From Tanypteryx hageni (lineage: Eukaryota; Arthropoda; Insecta; Odonata; Petaluridae): DNA of 64,000 nucleotides. Numbering within the stretch: position 1 is the stretch's first letter; each line of letters opens with the position of its first letter. Made by a program: the position numbers and the translations under genes. Shown in pieces: positions 1 to 16,953 of the stretch. Location of the stretch: NCBI GenBank assembly GCA_028673005.1, contig CM054113.1, forward strand, positions 39,870,117-39,934,116, given 5' to 3'. Under the pieces are notes generated by a model. That model was not told where the DNA came from, made no database searches, and was given only the letters and a program-made list of their open reading frames with translations.

Positions 1-3000
1 GGTAAACGTTTACAATAAATTCAGAATCTCTGATATTGTCATCAGTTTCCAGTTAGTACCCTGTAAAATAAAAATAAAAATCTTGTAGCATATGAATCGT
101 CATTGTCTGTTCTACGATAACTGCAATCTCGATTTTTTTATTTTCACAAAATTTCGTGTGCATGTTCAAATAACTTAAGAGACGACTGCCAATAGTTTTT
201 CTAGAACACCACACTTATAGTTCCTGAGCTAATTTTTAAGTCTTATCCAATCAAAACGAAATTTAGCGGACACACAGAAAACATCAAACAACGAAGAAAA
301 CGCAAAATAAAAATTTCACTAAAAGGTACCCCAGAGGCACGCAATTTGCGTTGGCGCGGTCTCTTATGTTGAATCCCTGTGCACTTGGTCTGTTTGCTTG
401 ATTATCCGTTTGTCTGTCCTGCTATAACTTTTGTCTCAACGAGGAGACAAGGCTCAGGTTCGACGTCTCTTTGTACCTGTCATTCATTTTCTTTGAATTT
501 TAGCGTGCAGCCCTACTACTCTACGGCATTCGGCCTTCCTGCTTCAGAAACCATCACGTTTCATATAAATAATATTACAAACTGAAAATAATATCTGCGA
601 TGACTGCCTAAGATACTTCTGCTCGCATACGGCAGTGTTTTTAACAATTTATTCAAAGAAAAGTGTAAAATGACCTTCGATAAAACAATTAGGTATTCTG
701 CGAGAGAGATTTGTGAATAAGATCATTTTCATTGTTTGCTAAATGATATTGTCTTAAAATAATTTTTAATTGTTAAAATTTTCATTTTCGTGTGGTAACA
801 TTGATGCAAAACGTGAGAATGTGACAAGTCAACTCAATGGTATGGAGAAGTAAGTAATGATAGATGGTAGATGAATCGCCAATGACGAAGGCTGCTTTGT
901 ATCCGAAACACATACCTACTTTTCGCAACTTTTCCTGGATATCGGAGGGACGTATTCCACCAACTTAATCTTTTCGGCAATTATGAATTTGGAAGGAATT
1001 AGGTAAACCGATTTTGACAAAGGTTTGTATGAAGCAGGCGTGCAATATAAAATAGCAATTTCAAGATGTTTACTGTAGATATGGAAAGCAAGGCTGCCAC
1101 AATACAACGGATAAAATATTATTTTTACAAGTATTTGTGTTTAACTATTCTCATCAATTTGAACCAAATTTAATACTTTTAATATAAACATAACATATCA
1201 TAATAAATAAGCAAAATGTCGTATTTCAACCGGGTCGATTAAACAGGGCTACCATGATATCAAAGTTAGAATGTTTCTGTAACTATGAATTTGGAAGGTA
1301 TTGGCAGAACGGATTTCAAAGAAATTTCGTTTGTAGGGCGAGGTGACGAAAAGCACCGCTGTACCACGGAAAAACATATATAACCCCTACTTGTTGTATA
1401 TTAAAATTGTATTAAAAGGAAAGAAGGCGGATTAGGGCTTTCCATAACTACTTGTTTAATATAGAAGTTCTCTCAATAGGACATATTTACCTTCAAACTT
1501 CAAGAAAATATATTCTTCTCTTACCAGAAATTTCCTAGAAGGATTGCGGCTGTCGTACTCGCACGTACGCACGCATTATTTGACCATTACCTCTCCCTCT
1601 ATTTTCCTTTCCTTCTAAAACACCCCTCAATGCCCTAAACGCTGCCTGACTGAGTGCTTACCTCCTCATCTTGGAGACGTCTGCATTTCGGCATGCAAGG
1701 TAATTAATTTAATTTTAATTAATTTAATTTAATATTATGATCCCCAATAATTCTTCGAAAAATATAACTTAGGGGTGCGCTTCTAATTAATTGAAAATAG
1801 TGACGCTATATGTAAGATATTGGGTGGAGGTAGAAATGAACGACAGATTTTCATTAGGTCAAATGAATGTCGATTATTAGGTGTGATTCGTCAGCATTAT
1901 GTGAGCATGGAATGAAAAATCGCAACTCCCTAGTATCAAATATATTAATAAGCAATTAAATGGATTTCATTTATGGTTTTAACAATGGCCTCCCTGAACA
2001 AACAAAAAATTACACGAGCCCGATCGTGTATCTCCTCTGCCCTCAGCAGCACTCGATGTGATGACACGCATTTTATTATCGTGGTTGTGTCCTTCGATAT
2101 GCGTGGGCGTTAACAATATTCCCATAGTGTCAACGTTAGCTATCATGAAGTTGCGACCTTGCAATATGTCGGAGTTTCTCCCGCCCACTTTCTTGGATTA
2201 TTAATCGCCCTACTGGGTTTTAGGGGTCTCCATTGCATTATCGTAATAGACATTTTATCCCCGGGCGCTAATCATTATATTGCATACGATCCTACAGGCA
2301 TCATACAAATTCACAAAGTTACCCTCCCAATCATTTACTAAAGAACTGACGCTTTGTAAAATCAAAGAACGTTCACACGCTTCTTCCGTATTTTCGCCAC
2401 TATTTAGCATCACTTCCGATGAAAGCTAGTTCCTTACGAGTGCATTTAACGGATTACGAATATGCATATCCCACGAGAATTTGCGACAAATGGCGATTAT
2501 CAATTAAAAAGTTTTAAGTCGTAATTTTTAAAATGGAGGAGTATCTGAATCTCTCCGAGTTGTGGCTCGAGTTGAATTTGCAAACGTAAAGGACACCTAT
2601 CGCATTGAACTGCTTTCGCTTGCGTCCGATGCCCACCGAACACCGCGGCTGGACGTCAATGCTGCACTCATTTTTTCCTATTCCAATTGGACCAGGAGGG
2701 CTTCCCAGTAACGTATGACTTAGCAGCACGTGTAACCTGCCCTTAACAGACCCACCGTGGCCGAATCCTTCCCTCCCAGCTGTTACCTTTTCCTCCGAAA
2801 TTACTTTTTTCCCACCCGATGTTCTTGTTTATTCTATTTGAGGCTCGTTGGAAAATAATCACATAGCTGAAAAAGAATGCATAAACTTAACTCCTTATTA
2901 CTGGCCAGGATGATGAAACTGGGCAATAGTTGTATTCCGATAGACAACTAAGCCCACAGTTTTCGGTACGTATAGAAAATATCCCATTCCTATAGACTTT

Positions 3001-4029
3001 CGACACGGAAATTCCACAGTATTTGTCGTTTGGCAGGTGAACGTGAGATTTTTAAAACTTGCTTTAAATTAAAACGTATAGCATTATCGATTAATAATGA
3101 AATTTGGAGAATATTCAGCTGAGTTAAACGGAATTCTAATTCAGATCGTCGCATTTTGGATGAAATGGACTTCACGTAAATATTAGCCTCGTTCGGAAGT
3201 TTAATAATCTCGCTATGTAGGGAATCGGTTCATTATACCTCAAAGTTCCTCCAGATTTGAAAATGCCCAAAGATTTTATGAAGCTAAAGCAAACCTTACA
3301 AATAAATAACTGATGTTATGTAATATTTCATTACGATTGTGATAAGAAAACGATTTAGATTGCTATTTCGGCACATCATAGCAATAGCTCATATTAATAT
3401 GGTTCATTCCTAAAAATAAATTTGCGATCCATCACATAGACGATGATTCTTGATTCAAGTAAATGCTGGCAGTTATCGAAGATTCAGGAGTAGTCCCTCT
3501 TACTAACGTTAATAATGGTTCCATTTTATGAAGTTTTTAAATAATCCATGCAAGATTAACACTCTTTTGAAGTACGATCTGCTCATTTACGAAAGAAGTT
3601 TCATATTCGTGCTACATCTAGCGCTAAATGTCTAAAGAATATCTTAAAATATACATACAAATTATACAATTAATCAAGAATAAAGTTTTAATTGGAATAA
3701 AGAGCGCAATAACGATTATCTTTATTAGTGTTTGTAAATACGAAATATCGACAGTTTCTTCCACGTAAAATAGGTGTCACTTCTGTTTTTAGAAAATATT
3801 CATTTTTTTATAATTAATTTTCAAATAAGAAAAATTAGCGTTTTATTATATTGCAATAGAAATTATTTTGTATTATTCATGTACCGTATTTCTCGTAATT
3901 AAAAAAATGAATTTAAAATTTTAAATGATCAACTGATGTCGCTATGAGAAGCGCCATCTTGGCTTTGGTTTTTCATTATGCGGAAATGCGGAATGTCAAC
4001 TACGGTTGACTTGAATGCTACTTTGCAGC
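1..4029. other. Gene-free AT-rich DNA (unit 1; same in units 2 and 3)
   Basis: No coding region is supported. Short open frames here use non-ATG starts or show no protein-like pattern. Visible structure is limited to a pair of related direct repeats (979-1046 and 1281-1348, both containing atgaatttggaagg) and an AT-only run at 1700-1733. The equivalent stretches are 27629-31655 and 55275-59718. Confidence 0.7.
979..1348. repeat. Diverged short direct repeat pair
   Basis: Positions 979-1046 and 1281-1348 share atgaatttggaagg, then a gapped match through the 'accgattttgacaaaggttt' region and its counterpart 'acggatttcaaagaaatt'. The two are about 300 bp apart and likely fragments of one dispersed repeat. 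Copies occur at +27626 (unit 2) and about +55704 (unit 3). Confidence 0.5.
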
Positions 4030-4900
4030 GCTCTACCAGTCATCATCGAAAATTTTATCAGCAAAAAGAAGGTTTAGCAATGGGCTCTCCTTTAACTCCC
4101 CCCTTCTGTCAGACATTTATATGGATGATTTAGAATCAATATAATTTAATTCCAATAACCATTCTATAAAACATATCTTTTATTGGTTCAGATACGTCGA
4201 TGATGTTCTATGCTGTTGGACCGTGAGCCATCGACAATTAAATTCCTATCTTATATTTTTAAACTCAATTCACAAAAAATTAAACGTTTTTGACCTAAGC
4301 ATCACAATTCATAATAATAAGCATCATTTTGAAATATACAGAAAACCAACATATACATATCAAGTAATTCCTGCTGATTTCTCCCACCCATTATCTCACA
4401 AACTTGCAGTTTATCATGCCATTTTACACCGTTCAGTAAACATTCCCATATCCAGCTCTGATTTTAACAAAGAATTGGAGATCATTAAATATATATCCAA
4501 CAAGAATGGATATACCAACCAGTTAATTGATAAACTGCTTGACGAAAAATTTCGCAAATTAGCCACATCCAACATTGCTTCTCTCTCTCTCTTATTAAAT
4601 CAAAAGCCCCTAAATGGTGTAAATTACCCAGAATGGAATCGTTGAAACGCAACGTCGTCTAACTCCAAAAAACGCACTTTCAGACTTAGAAAATTATCTC
4701 CCGCCCACTATTTTTCTTTTAATCCTTATACCCTCGTATTTATAGGATTATTGGTGTAATTTGTTGCTCCAGATTTTTAAAATATATTGTCAACAGAAAA
4801 ATCAACCTGTCAAATGTTTCATTGGTTTAATGACTGATACGCGTGCAAATGCAATGATTAGAATTCATAACAATTTCGGCTCCCATCCAAAGTTTCCCAA
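4030..4900 (+). mobile_element. Remnant of a second Penelope-like reverse transcriptase (unit 1)
   Basis: Reading across two frames gives the end of an RT palm. KFYQQKEGLAMGSPLTP (motif B) lies at about 4047-4097, then DIYMDDLESI, then FRYVDDVLCCW with the catalytic YVDD at 4193-4204. After that an uninterrupted 140-codon stretch (4223-4645) continues in the RT thumb style of Penelope-like elements, with EIYRKPTYT and NGYTNQLIDKLL. A frameshift separates motif B from motif C, an in-frame TAA follows DLESI, and the reading decays after 4645. No GIY-YIG domain follows. It differs clearly from the Penelope family at 13.7-21.8 kb. Dead fragment; family assignment is by motif recognition. Confidence 0.8.
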
Positions 4901-4971
4901 TAGATAATATTCATAAAATTCTCTGAAATCGCGCAGAAATTGTTTTTAAAAAACAACCGACCAAAGGTGAA

Positions 4972-5250
4972 GTGCGTATGAGGAAACCCGTTTGTGAAAA
5001 AGAGGACCGAAAGGAAGCTCTGAGAATCTCTGAACTTGGATGGTTGGCGACCGAAAGTAAAACGTTATTTTCCCTTGACTCAAAATATCATTTAAGGATT
5101 GATTCTCTGTTCCACAAAGAACCTTTTCGCGACAAGATTTTTAGCAATATAAAGGGGGGTGATATAGGTATACATATGTACTTCGTCGGCTATATTGGTG
5201 GAAGTGCATTGTTGCACGCCTTGACGACCGTGTACATTAAAATTCCTTAG
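4972..5250 (+). other. Unrecognised 92-codon open stretch, doubtful gene
   Basis: The frame opens with GTG, ends in TAG at 5248-5250, and contains a charged first half and a short hydrophobic stretch (MYFVGYIGGSALLHAL). No family is recognised. Unit 2 (32598-32876) is identical; unit 3 (60663-60941) carries two amino-acid changes (G to R, P to S) and no clear synonymous bias, so selection is not shown. It may be the decayed tail of the neighbouring RT element. Confidence 0.15.
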
Positions 5251-5291
5251 CAACGCCGAGTTGAATGTCTACGTGAGTTTCGTGTTTTCAG

Positions 5292-5370
5292 GATGCGAAT
5301 TTTATTGAATTTTGCGCGCCAGTTAACTACTCTGGCTACGTACTGCAGGGGAAAACCTCCAGATGGACAA
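5292..5370 (+). CDS. Candidate alternative first coding exon of the carrier gene (unit 1)
   Basis: A good acceptor (gtttcgtgttttcag, AG at 5290-5291) is followed one base later by ATG at 5293. Twenty-six codons, beginning MRILLNFARQLTT and ending KPPDGQ, run to a perfect gtaagt donor at 5371, in phase 0. The first recognisable carrier exon (7189) also starts in phase 0, so splicing gives an open join ...[12 protein letters not shown]. The peptide is Arg-containing and has no acidic residue until near its end, like a mitochondrial presequence or a family N-terminal variant. Known SCaMC genes use alternative first exons, and EF-hand-less family members exist. The unit 3 copy differs by one synonymous base. 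Exon status is inferred; transcripts are needed. Confidence 0.45.
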
Positions 5371-7188
5371 GTAAGTTTCTTTCTGTTGATAATCACGTAT
5401 AAATAAATGGAAATATGATATAAATAAATGGGTGTTCTAAGTGCAATGTTCAATCATTGGGTTCTATAATTGGGACCAACTGCTCGGAAAGCGTGATAAA
5501 ATCAGTTCTTTATTATTCTAAGTTAGTTAATTTAGCGTAGCTATCCCGTTTGATCGTTAGCAAACATAGCGAAGTCAGGTTAATGATCAGGGCTGGAAAA
5601 ATTCAAGATGACATGTCGCCATAAGATCCATCTTGGCGCTATTTTTTGCAATGTATTGTGAACTCTGTATAAATATTATGCCGGTTGCAAGTGTAATAAG
5701 GTTAAAGAAGATAGTATCTTTCGTACCATAACGTAAATAATATTAATAGTAATATATTTTGACAGTATTGTGCTGGTTGGCTTTCTCTCCCTGTTTTTGT
5801 ACTTACATATCGCCTTAATAGGGTAACTTAGCTCACTTATCGTTATTTTGAAACCACCTATTCCTACCGGAAAGTGTGATAAAATCAGTTATTTATTATT
5901 CTAAGTTATATAAGTTTGCGTAGCTATCCCGTTTGATCGTTAGCAAACAGAACGAAGTCAGCTCAATGATCAGGGCTGGAAAAATTCAGGATGCCATTTT
6001 GCCATAAAACCTATCTTGGCGCAATGTTTTCCAATTTTATTGTGATCTCTACATAAAAATTATGTCGGCTGGCATGTGTAAGGTTAAAGAAGAGAGTATC
6101 TTACGTATAATAGTGTAAATAATATCCCCAAACTTTTTACTAGGCTCCAGAACTTAGTTGTTTTGAGTTATACTTCCCCCTAATCCTCGTAGGTAATAAT
6201 AGCCCTTGCAAGTGAGTGATTAAAGCTGTATCGTCGCCAGATTTTTTGTGGCGCAGAGTTCCCATCTAGTTGCCAGACTCTTCCAACTCCATCTTGTCCG
6301 CTAAGTGAATTGCAGGGTAACTTGTAGATGTAGATAGGCCGTGTGCTGTTTACCCCTAACTCTCGTAAATAGAAAACGAACTGAGTGCTCTTCATTCAGC
6401 CGCCAATTCTCTTGCCTTAGCAATGAAAGTGACGACACGCCAGGGGAAGACGCTTCAGTGTCCAGCCTTAAAAAATAAATGACTTCGTTTTGGTTTCCCC
6501 CCGGAGAAGATGAGGCAGTTGAGAGGCTTTGACCAATTTGTTCTTGTAAATAGCCGGTCCCGGGTGTTTTTATCCTAAATGAATGGCTTAAAAATGTATA
6601 TTTTGACCAGATACCGTGCGCTCGATGATATTAATATTTCGTTAAATATATCTATGAATTTAATTTGTGGAAAGCCATGGTAGAATTTGATTTTTAACGT
6701 ATTACTATTAGAATGTGATGAATATAGAAATTTTTTGGGCAAGCGTTATTTCTCGCGGCATATAAATTAGGCACATTCAAGAATATATTCCGCTTTATTC
6801 ATCCATGAATGGTCTAAAAACGTTCCATCGATTTTCGTAATTTTTTGACGAAAACGTTTTAACATTTAACTATATAGATGCTGTCTGCGAGAGACCGCCT
6901 AAATTATAGTGTCAAATTACCGCCTAGTTTATATTTTACAAACAAAGTGAATATAATTTTTTTATTACTTAACCCATGGCATTATTTAACGTGGAGAACC
7001 AAATTGTAGATGTAGATATTGAAATAATCATAATAAATTAATAAAGAGTGGCGGTCTGGAAGACCGCACCGCAGATACGTGTTCGTAATTTCACTGCAGT
7101 AGTTAAATGTTTAAGATGGTACGGAGGGTGTAATAACGGTCGAAGTACTATGAAGTGTCGTTTCACCCGCTCCACTCTTCCTCTTCAG
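5371..7188 (+). other. Intron between candidate first exon and carrier exon (unit 1)
   Basis: It starts gtaagt and ends in a pyrimidine-rich acceptor (cactcttcctcttcag). It contains the ~260-bp direct repeat pair and otherwise AT-rich sequence with no coding signal. The frame from 7048 (GTG start) into the exon is simply the open intron end read through, not a gene start. Confidence 0.5.
5485..6127. repeat. Two ~260-bp direct repeats, 383 bp apart (unit 1)
   Basis: Copy 1 is 5485-5744 and copy 2 is 5868-6127. Shared landmarks are gataaaatcagtt, gtagctatcccgtttgatcg, tgatcagggctggaaaaatt and ggttaaagaaga. They are diverged from each other, hence older than the unit duplication. The same pair lies at +27626 in unit 2 and about +55690 in unit 3. 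No terminal inverted repeat or coding content was seen; the element type is unknown. Confidence 0.85.
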
Positions 7189-13662
<6,474 letters not shown>

Positions 13663-13785
13663 TTAGGATGTTTTATTTATTTAAAGAAATTGTGTTTAAA
13701 TTCATAAGTATTCTATTTGACTTGAAAGGCTTTCGCAGCGTTGCTGAATGCTGGTGGAGGGTTACGGGTTTCGCTGCGTTGGCGG

Positions 13786-14370
13786 CCCCTTCATCCGGCG
13801 GAACTAAAAAACCGAAAGAGAAACCTTCGGGGGAACGACCAAAGCCCACAGCCTACGCAAAAATTCCCTTCATCGCCGGGACATCAGAACGCATAGCCAG
13901 GGTTCTACGAAAAGAAAATATCGTCGTCCGTTTTAACACGCTAAGAAAAGTAAAAGAAGAACTTCCGTCTGCGAAAGATGCACTCGACCCGCTAACATCT
14001 GAAGGAGTCTACAGGATTCCAAGCAGCTGCGGACACGTATACGTCGGACAAACAGGACGATCCATTCGCTGGCGCTTAGGCGAACATAATCGGGCCATGA
14101 TGAATAAGAAATGGAGGGAGTCGGCCATAGCGGAACACTTCACCTCCGGCCCGGGACATAAAATCACGCTCGAGGAAACGCAATTGCTCGCGAAAGAAGA
14201 TCGATATTTTCCGAGGTGAATTCGCGAAGCTATTGAAATCGAAAAACATCCATTCAATTTCAACCGGGACGACGGTTTGCACATCAGCCCAACATGGAAG
14301 CGACTCTTCCAACGGAAACGTGAAAGGGAAGAAAAATACGTTGGAGCAACCGCCAAAGAGAAAGGGATAG
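13786..14370 (+). pseudogene. 5'-truncated Penelope-like C-terminus with GIY-YIG endonuclease (copy 1, unit 1)
   Basis: The reading starts at the PSSGG... junction, runs through KIPFIAGTSERIARVL, and contains the endonuclease core GVYRIPSSCGHVYVGQTGRS and RWRLGEHNRA followed by SAIAEHF. This is the GIY-YIG nuclease that Penelope-like elements carry after the RT. A TGA at 14217-14219 replaces the Leu codon TTA seen in the second copy, and a frame change near 14335 breaks the end. The upstream RT is missing. The unit 2 equivalent is 41412-41996. Confidence 0.85.
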
Positions 14371-15365
14371 CAACTCGAACGAGCCAATCAGCGATGGATA
14401 ACGGTTAAACTAGGAAGACCGAGCGGATATAAAAGCTGATCCCTACCATCGGATCTCATCGATCGGCTCATCGAAAACATTGATCGATCGATCAATCGAT
14501 CATTCGCCGGCTTATGGTCAGCGACTCAACAATAACGAACTCCTCTAGCTATTCCGTTGCTCTGGCTGGTGTTTGGAAAACTCCCCCTGGGGAGGAAGTA
14601 CTGTAATCCGCTGTGGCCCAGACCTACCAGGGCCTTCTAAGCGTGACCAGGATCTACTCAGGGGTAAACCGCACGCCTTGCTGCGAGCGGAGCACCTGGG
14701 GGAACCTTGCACGGTCACACTTTCTCTCTTGCAGCGGGGGGTGGCTAACATAGGTCCACCTTCTCACCCGCACATCGTGTTCTTTTGACTATTCGGACAG
14801 GTGGCAGTTGGTAGGCTAGAGGGGAAGGGCTTCAGCCCCCTCAGCTTTAAACCCGCTCTGCGAAATATCGCTGCTCAGATCACCGCCGGCAAAAAAGGTA
14901 CAACATAGGACGATTCCTCCTAGGACGAACGTCGATACATCATTACCCAGTAATATCAAACACATCCTCTTCGGAAAAGATTTTAAGATTGACGCCGGTC
15001 CAAACGACCGGAAAATTGACTCCCAATATCTGACTTCGAAAGACCGGCTAGTAATTCTTGACAGCACACCAAGCCAAGGGAAACCAACTGACGAAGGCCA
15101 TTTCAAGGGCCAAAACAACAACGATAACTCCCAACTAGCCCCTATCCAAGAGGATGCTGATACACGAGCTAGAAAGTCCATTGGCACGGGCACCTTTCAA
15201 CAGCCAAAGAAGAAGCGGAAGACAAAATTTAAGCCATACTTCACCGCTGCCGAGACTATTGCCGTCCAACACTAAACGGTAGAAACCAACAACCGCTACG
15301 ACCCGCTCCCCAGAGACGCTAATACAGACGTCACTCCGGGGCCTGCTTCCAGCTCCCCTCCCGCC

Positions 15366-16424
15366 GAGCCATCCCAGACATGTCTACCTAAGCCGCCAGC
15401 AATTCAATTATATGAATTGGCAGACTTCCGACAATTTATAACAGCCGTCATGAGTGTCATAAAGGACCACTCTTTCCAAGTGACATCACGTAGGCAATAT
15501 ACCAGGCTACAGCTAACCAATATAGAAGACCACAAAAGTGTGCAGACTATGTTAAGAGAAGAACAAGCACAGTTCTCCACCTGGGGGACCATAGAGGAAA
15601 AAACCCCTAGCTTTACCATAAGAGGGCTTTATACAATAATGGAAGAATCTTATCTCAAGGAAATTCTGGAGGACATGAAGGTTCCAGTCTTACGCACTCG
15701 TCAGATTCGCCGAGCTTACAAATCACCCCTAGGGACATTCGTAGTACCAACCCTCGCCACAGCCCAAGGATGGGACCCAAAAGATTTCCTCCGATGGACT
15801 TCCATCGGGAATTCTTGAGTCCACATTCTACGATACCAACATGAAGAACCACAAATGTGCTTCCAATGCAATCGTTTCGGACATTCATCAACGTTCTGCC
15901 CAGCGGCACCTCGATGCTATAACTGTGGCGGCCTCCACCTGAAGAAAACCTGCCCGAAGAAAAAGGAGGATGGTCCTGCCACATGCTGTAACTGTGGAGG
16001 CCCACATCCCGCCTTCTATAAGACCTGCCCGGTATACCAACGAGAGGCAAGGAAATGGTTTGGATCGCTGGAAACCTCTCAGCCCCAGCAGGCACCCCCT
16101 GCCTATGTACCGGAACCAGCTCCAAGAGGCAACGCCTGGGGCAGCAAAAGAAAGAACGCAGCACATCCACACCAAAATTCGGACTTCCCACCACTCCTGC
16201 ATCCCGCAGCCACAAACGGCGAGACGATACAGGAACCCAACGTCACCCTTCGCCACAGACAGATACCACCTCAACCTGAACCAACTACAGATAATCCATC
16301 TTTCCTCCCGACAACGGATTCGGCCCTAACCTCCCTCCTTACATCAGTCCTGCAGAAACAAATCGCGGCCCTTGGACAAGTGCTTGCCCAACTGTCCGGC
16401 CAAATACTGACTATGCATGGATAA
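15366..16424 (+). pseudogene. non-LTR ORF1 (gag) with three zinc knuckles, one in-frame stop (unit 1)
   Basis: One frame reads SAEPSQTCLPKPPAIQLYEL, then a domain with TIEEKTPSFTIRGLYTIMEE (the RNA-binding region preceding the knuckles), then a TGA at 15816-15818, then three CCHC-type knuckles: CFQCNRFGHSSTFC, CYNCGGLHLKKTC and CCNCGGPHPAFYKTC. A Pro/Gln-rich tail ends in TAA at 16422-16424. Gag proteins of this kind coat the element RNA. The ATG of ORF2 (16417) overlaps the ORF1 end by 8 bases. Upstream of 15366 the frame is broken. The unit 2 copy is 42992-44050. Confidence 0.75.
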
Positions 16425-16833
16425 GAACACCCAGCTCTCCGGAATAGTCCTTATCACCTGGAACTGCAACGGTGGTATAAGAACAAAAACACCTGAACTG
16501 CTAGCTTTCCTCGAGGGAAACAACGTCACAGTAGCTCTTATACACGAAACACACCTTAAGCCATCTTGGAAATGGGCGGCACCCGGATTCAAGGTATTTC
16601 GAACAGACAGGGAGGGCAGACTAGGAGGAGGAACAGCCATCCTTGTTAGAGAGGACATTTCAGCATATGAAGTAACGATTCCTCAGAAAAGACATCGGAA
16701 GCTACAGCCGCCATTCTTCATACAGCGAGTGGACCTGTCCAATTAGCATCCTGCTACCTCCCAGCCCAACCACTGAAAGCTTAACCGCACAGTAGTGGAA
16801 AGCTCTCACTGAGGCAAATTCATACAGCTGACG
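16417..16833 (+). pseudogene. non-LTR ORF2 N-terminus: AP endonuclease fragment (unit 1)
   Basis: Starts MDKNTQLSGIVLITWNCNGG, matching the first endonuclease motif (WNxNG), then LIHETHLKP (the catalytic Glu motif) and GGGTAILVRED. The frame shifts near 16694 and continues in another frame as ATAAILHTASGPVQLASCYLP, and a TAA follows. The later endonuclease motifs (GDxNAKH, SDH) and the RT are missing. The unit 2 copy is 44043-44459. Confidence 0.75.
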
Positions 16834-16839
16834 GGATCT

Positions 16840-16898
16840 CATTTCATCTCCTGAAGATGCAGACTGCAATGTCTGCGAAACGTCGAGAGCCAGAAATG
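16840..16898 (+). ncRNA. Hammerhead-ribozyme-like fold in Penelope tail (unit 1)
   Basis: The core ctgaaga (16851-16857) is followed by hairpin gcagac-tgcaat-gtctgc (16859-16876), gaaa (16877-16880), and cgtc (16881-16884), leaving a minimal stem III. The flanks pair as stem I: tctc/gaga next to the core and, after an internal loop, catttc (16840-16845) with gaaatg (16893-16898). Penelope-like terminal repeats are known to carry hammerheads with very short stem III. One extra U between the core and stem II is non-canonical and could impair cleavage, predicted after 16884. Confidence 0.4.
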
Positions 16899-16953
16899 CC
16901 GCCAACGCAGCGAAACCCGAAAACCTCCACCGGCATTCAGCAACGCTGCGAAA

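Larger units (their letters stand above)
14460..16833 (+). mobile_element. jockey-type non-LTR retrotransposon fragment nested in Penelope copy 1 (unit 1)
   Basis: Inserted between two perfect copies of ggatctcat (14451-14459 and 16834-16842). The Penelope sequence is continuous if the insert and one copy are removed. It begins with a ~1 kb 5' leader and degraded N-terminal coding (14460-15365), then ORF1 (gag-like) and the start of ORF2 (AP endonuclease). The RT, the rest of ORF2 and any poly(A) tail are absent, so it is truncated at the 3' side, which is unusual for a non-LTR element. Family assignment rests on the gag zinc knuckles and the endonuclease wording. Confidence 0.75.

Noticed and set aside
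1..7188. EF-hand exons of the carrier gene
   Set aside because: I looked for DxDxDG-type loops and the usual WRDY...WRHST end before the carrier exon on the + strand and found none.
14009..14387. Minus-strand frames opposite the GIY-YIG region, also at 21139-21672
   Set aside because: Translations are complements of the Penelope endonuclease and recur only where that gene recurs.
15655..16274. Long minus-strand frames opposite the gag region (186 and 128 codons)
   Set aside because: They mirror the GC-rich zinc-knuckle coding strand and have no recognisable family. They are shadows.
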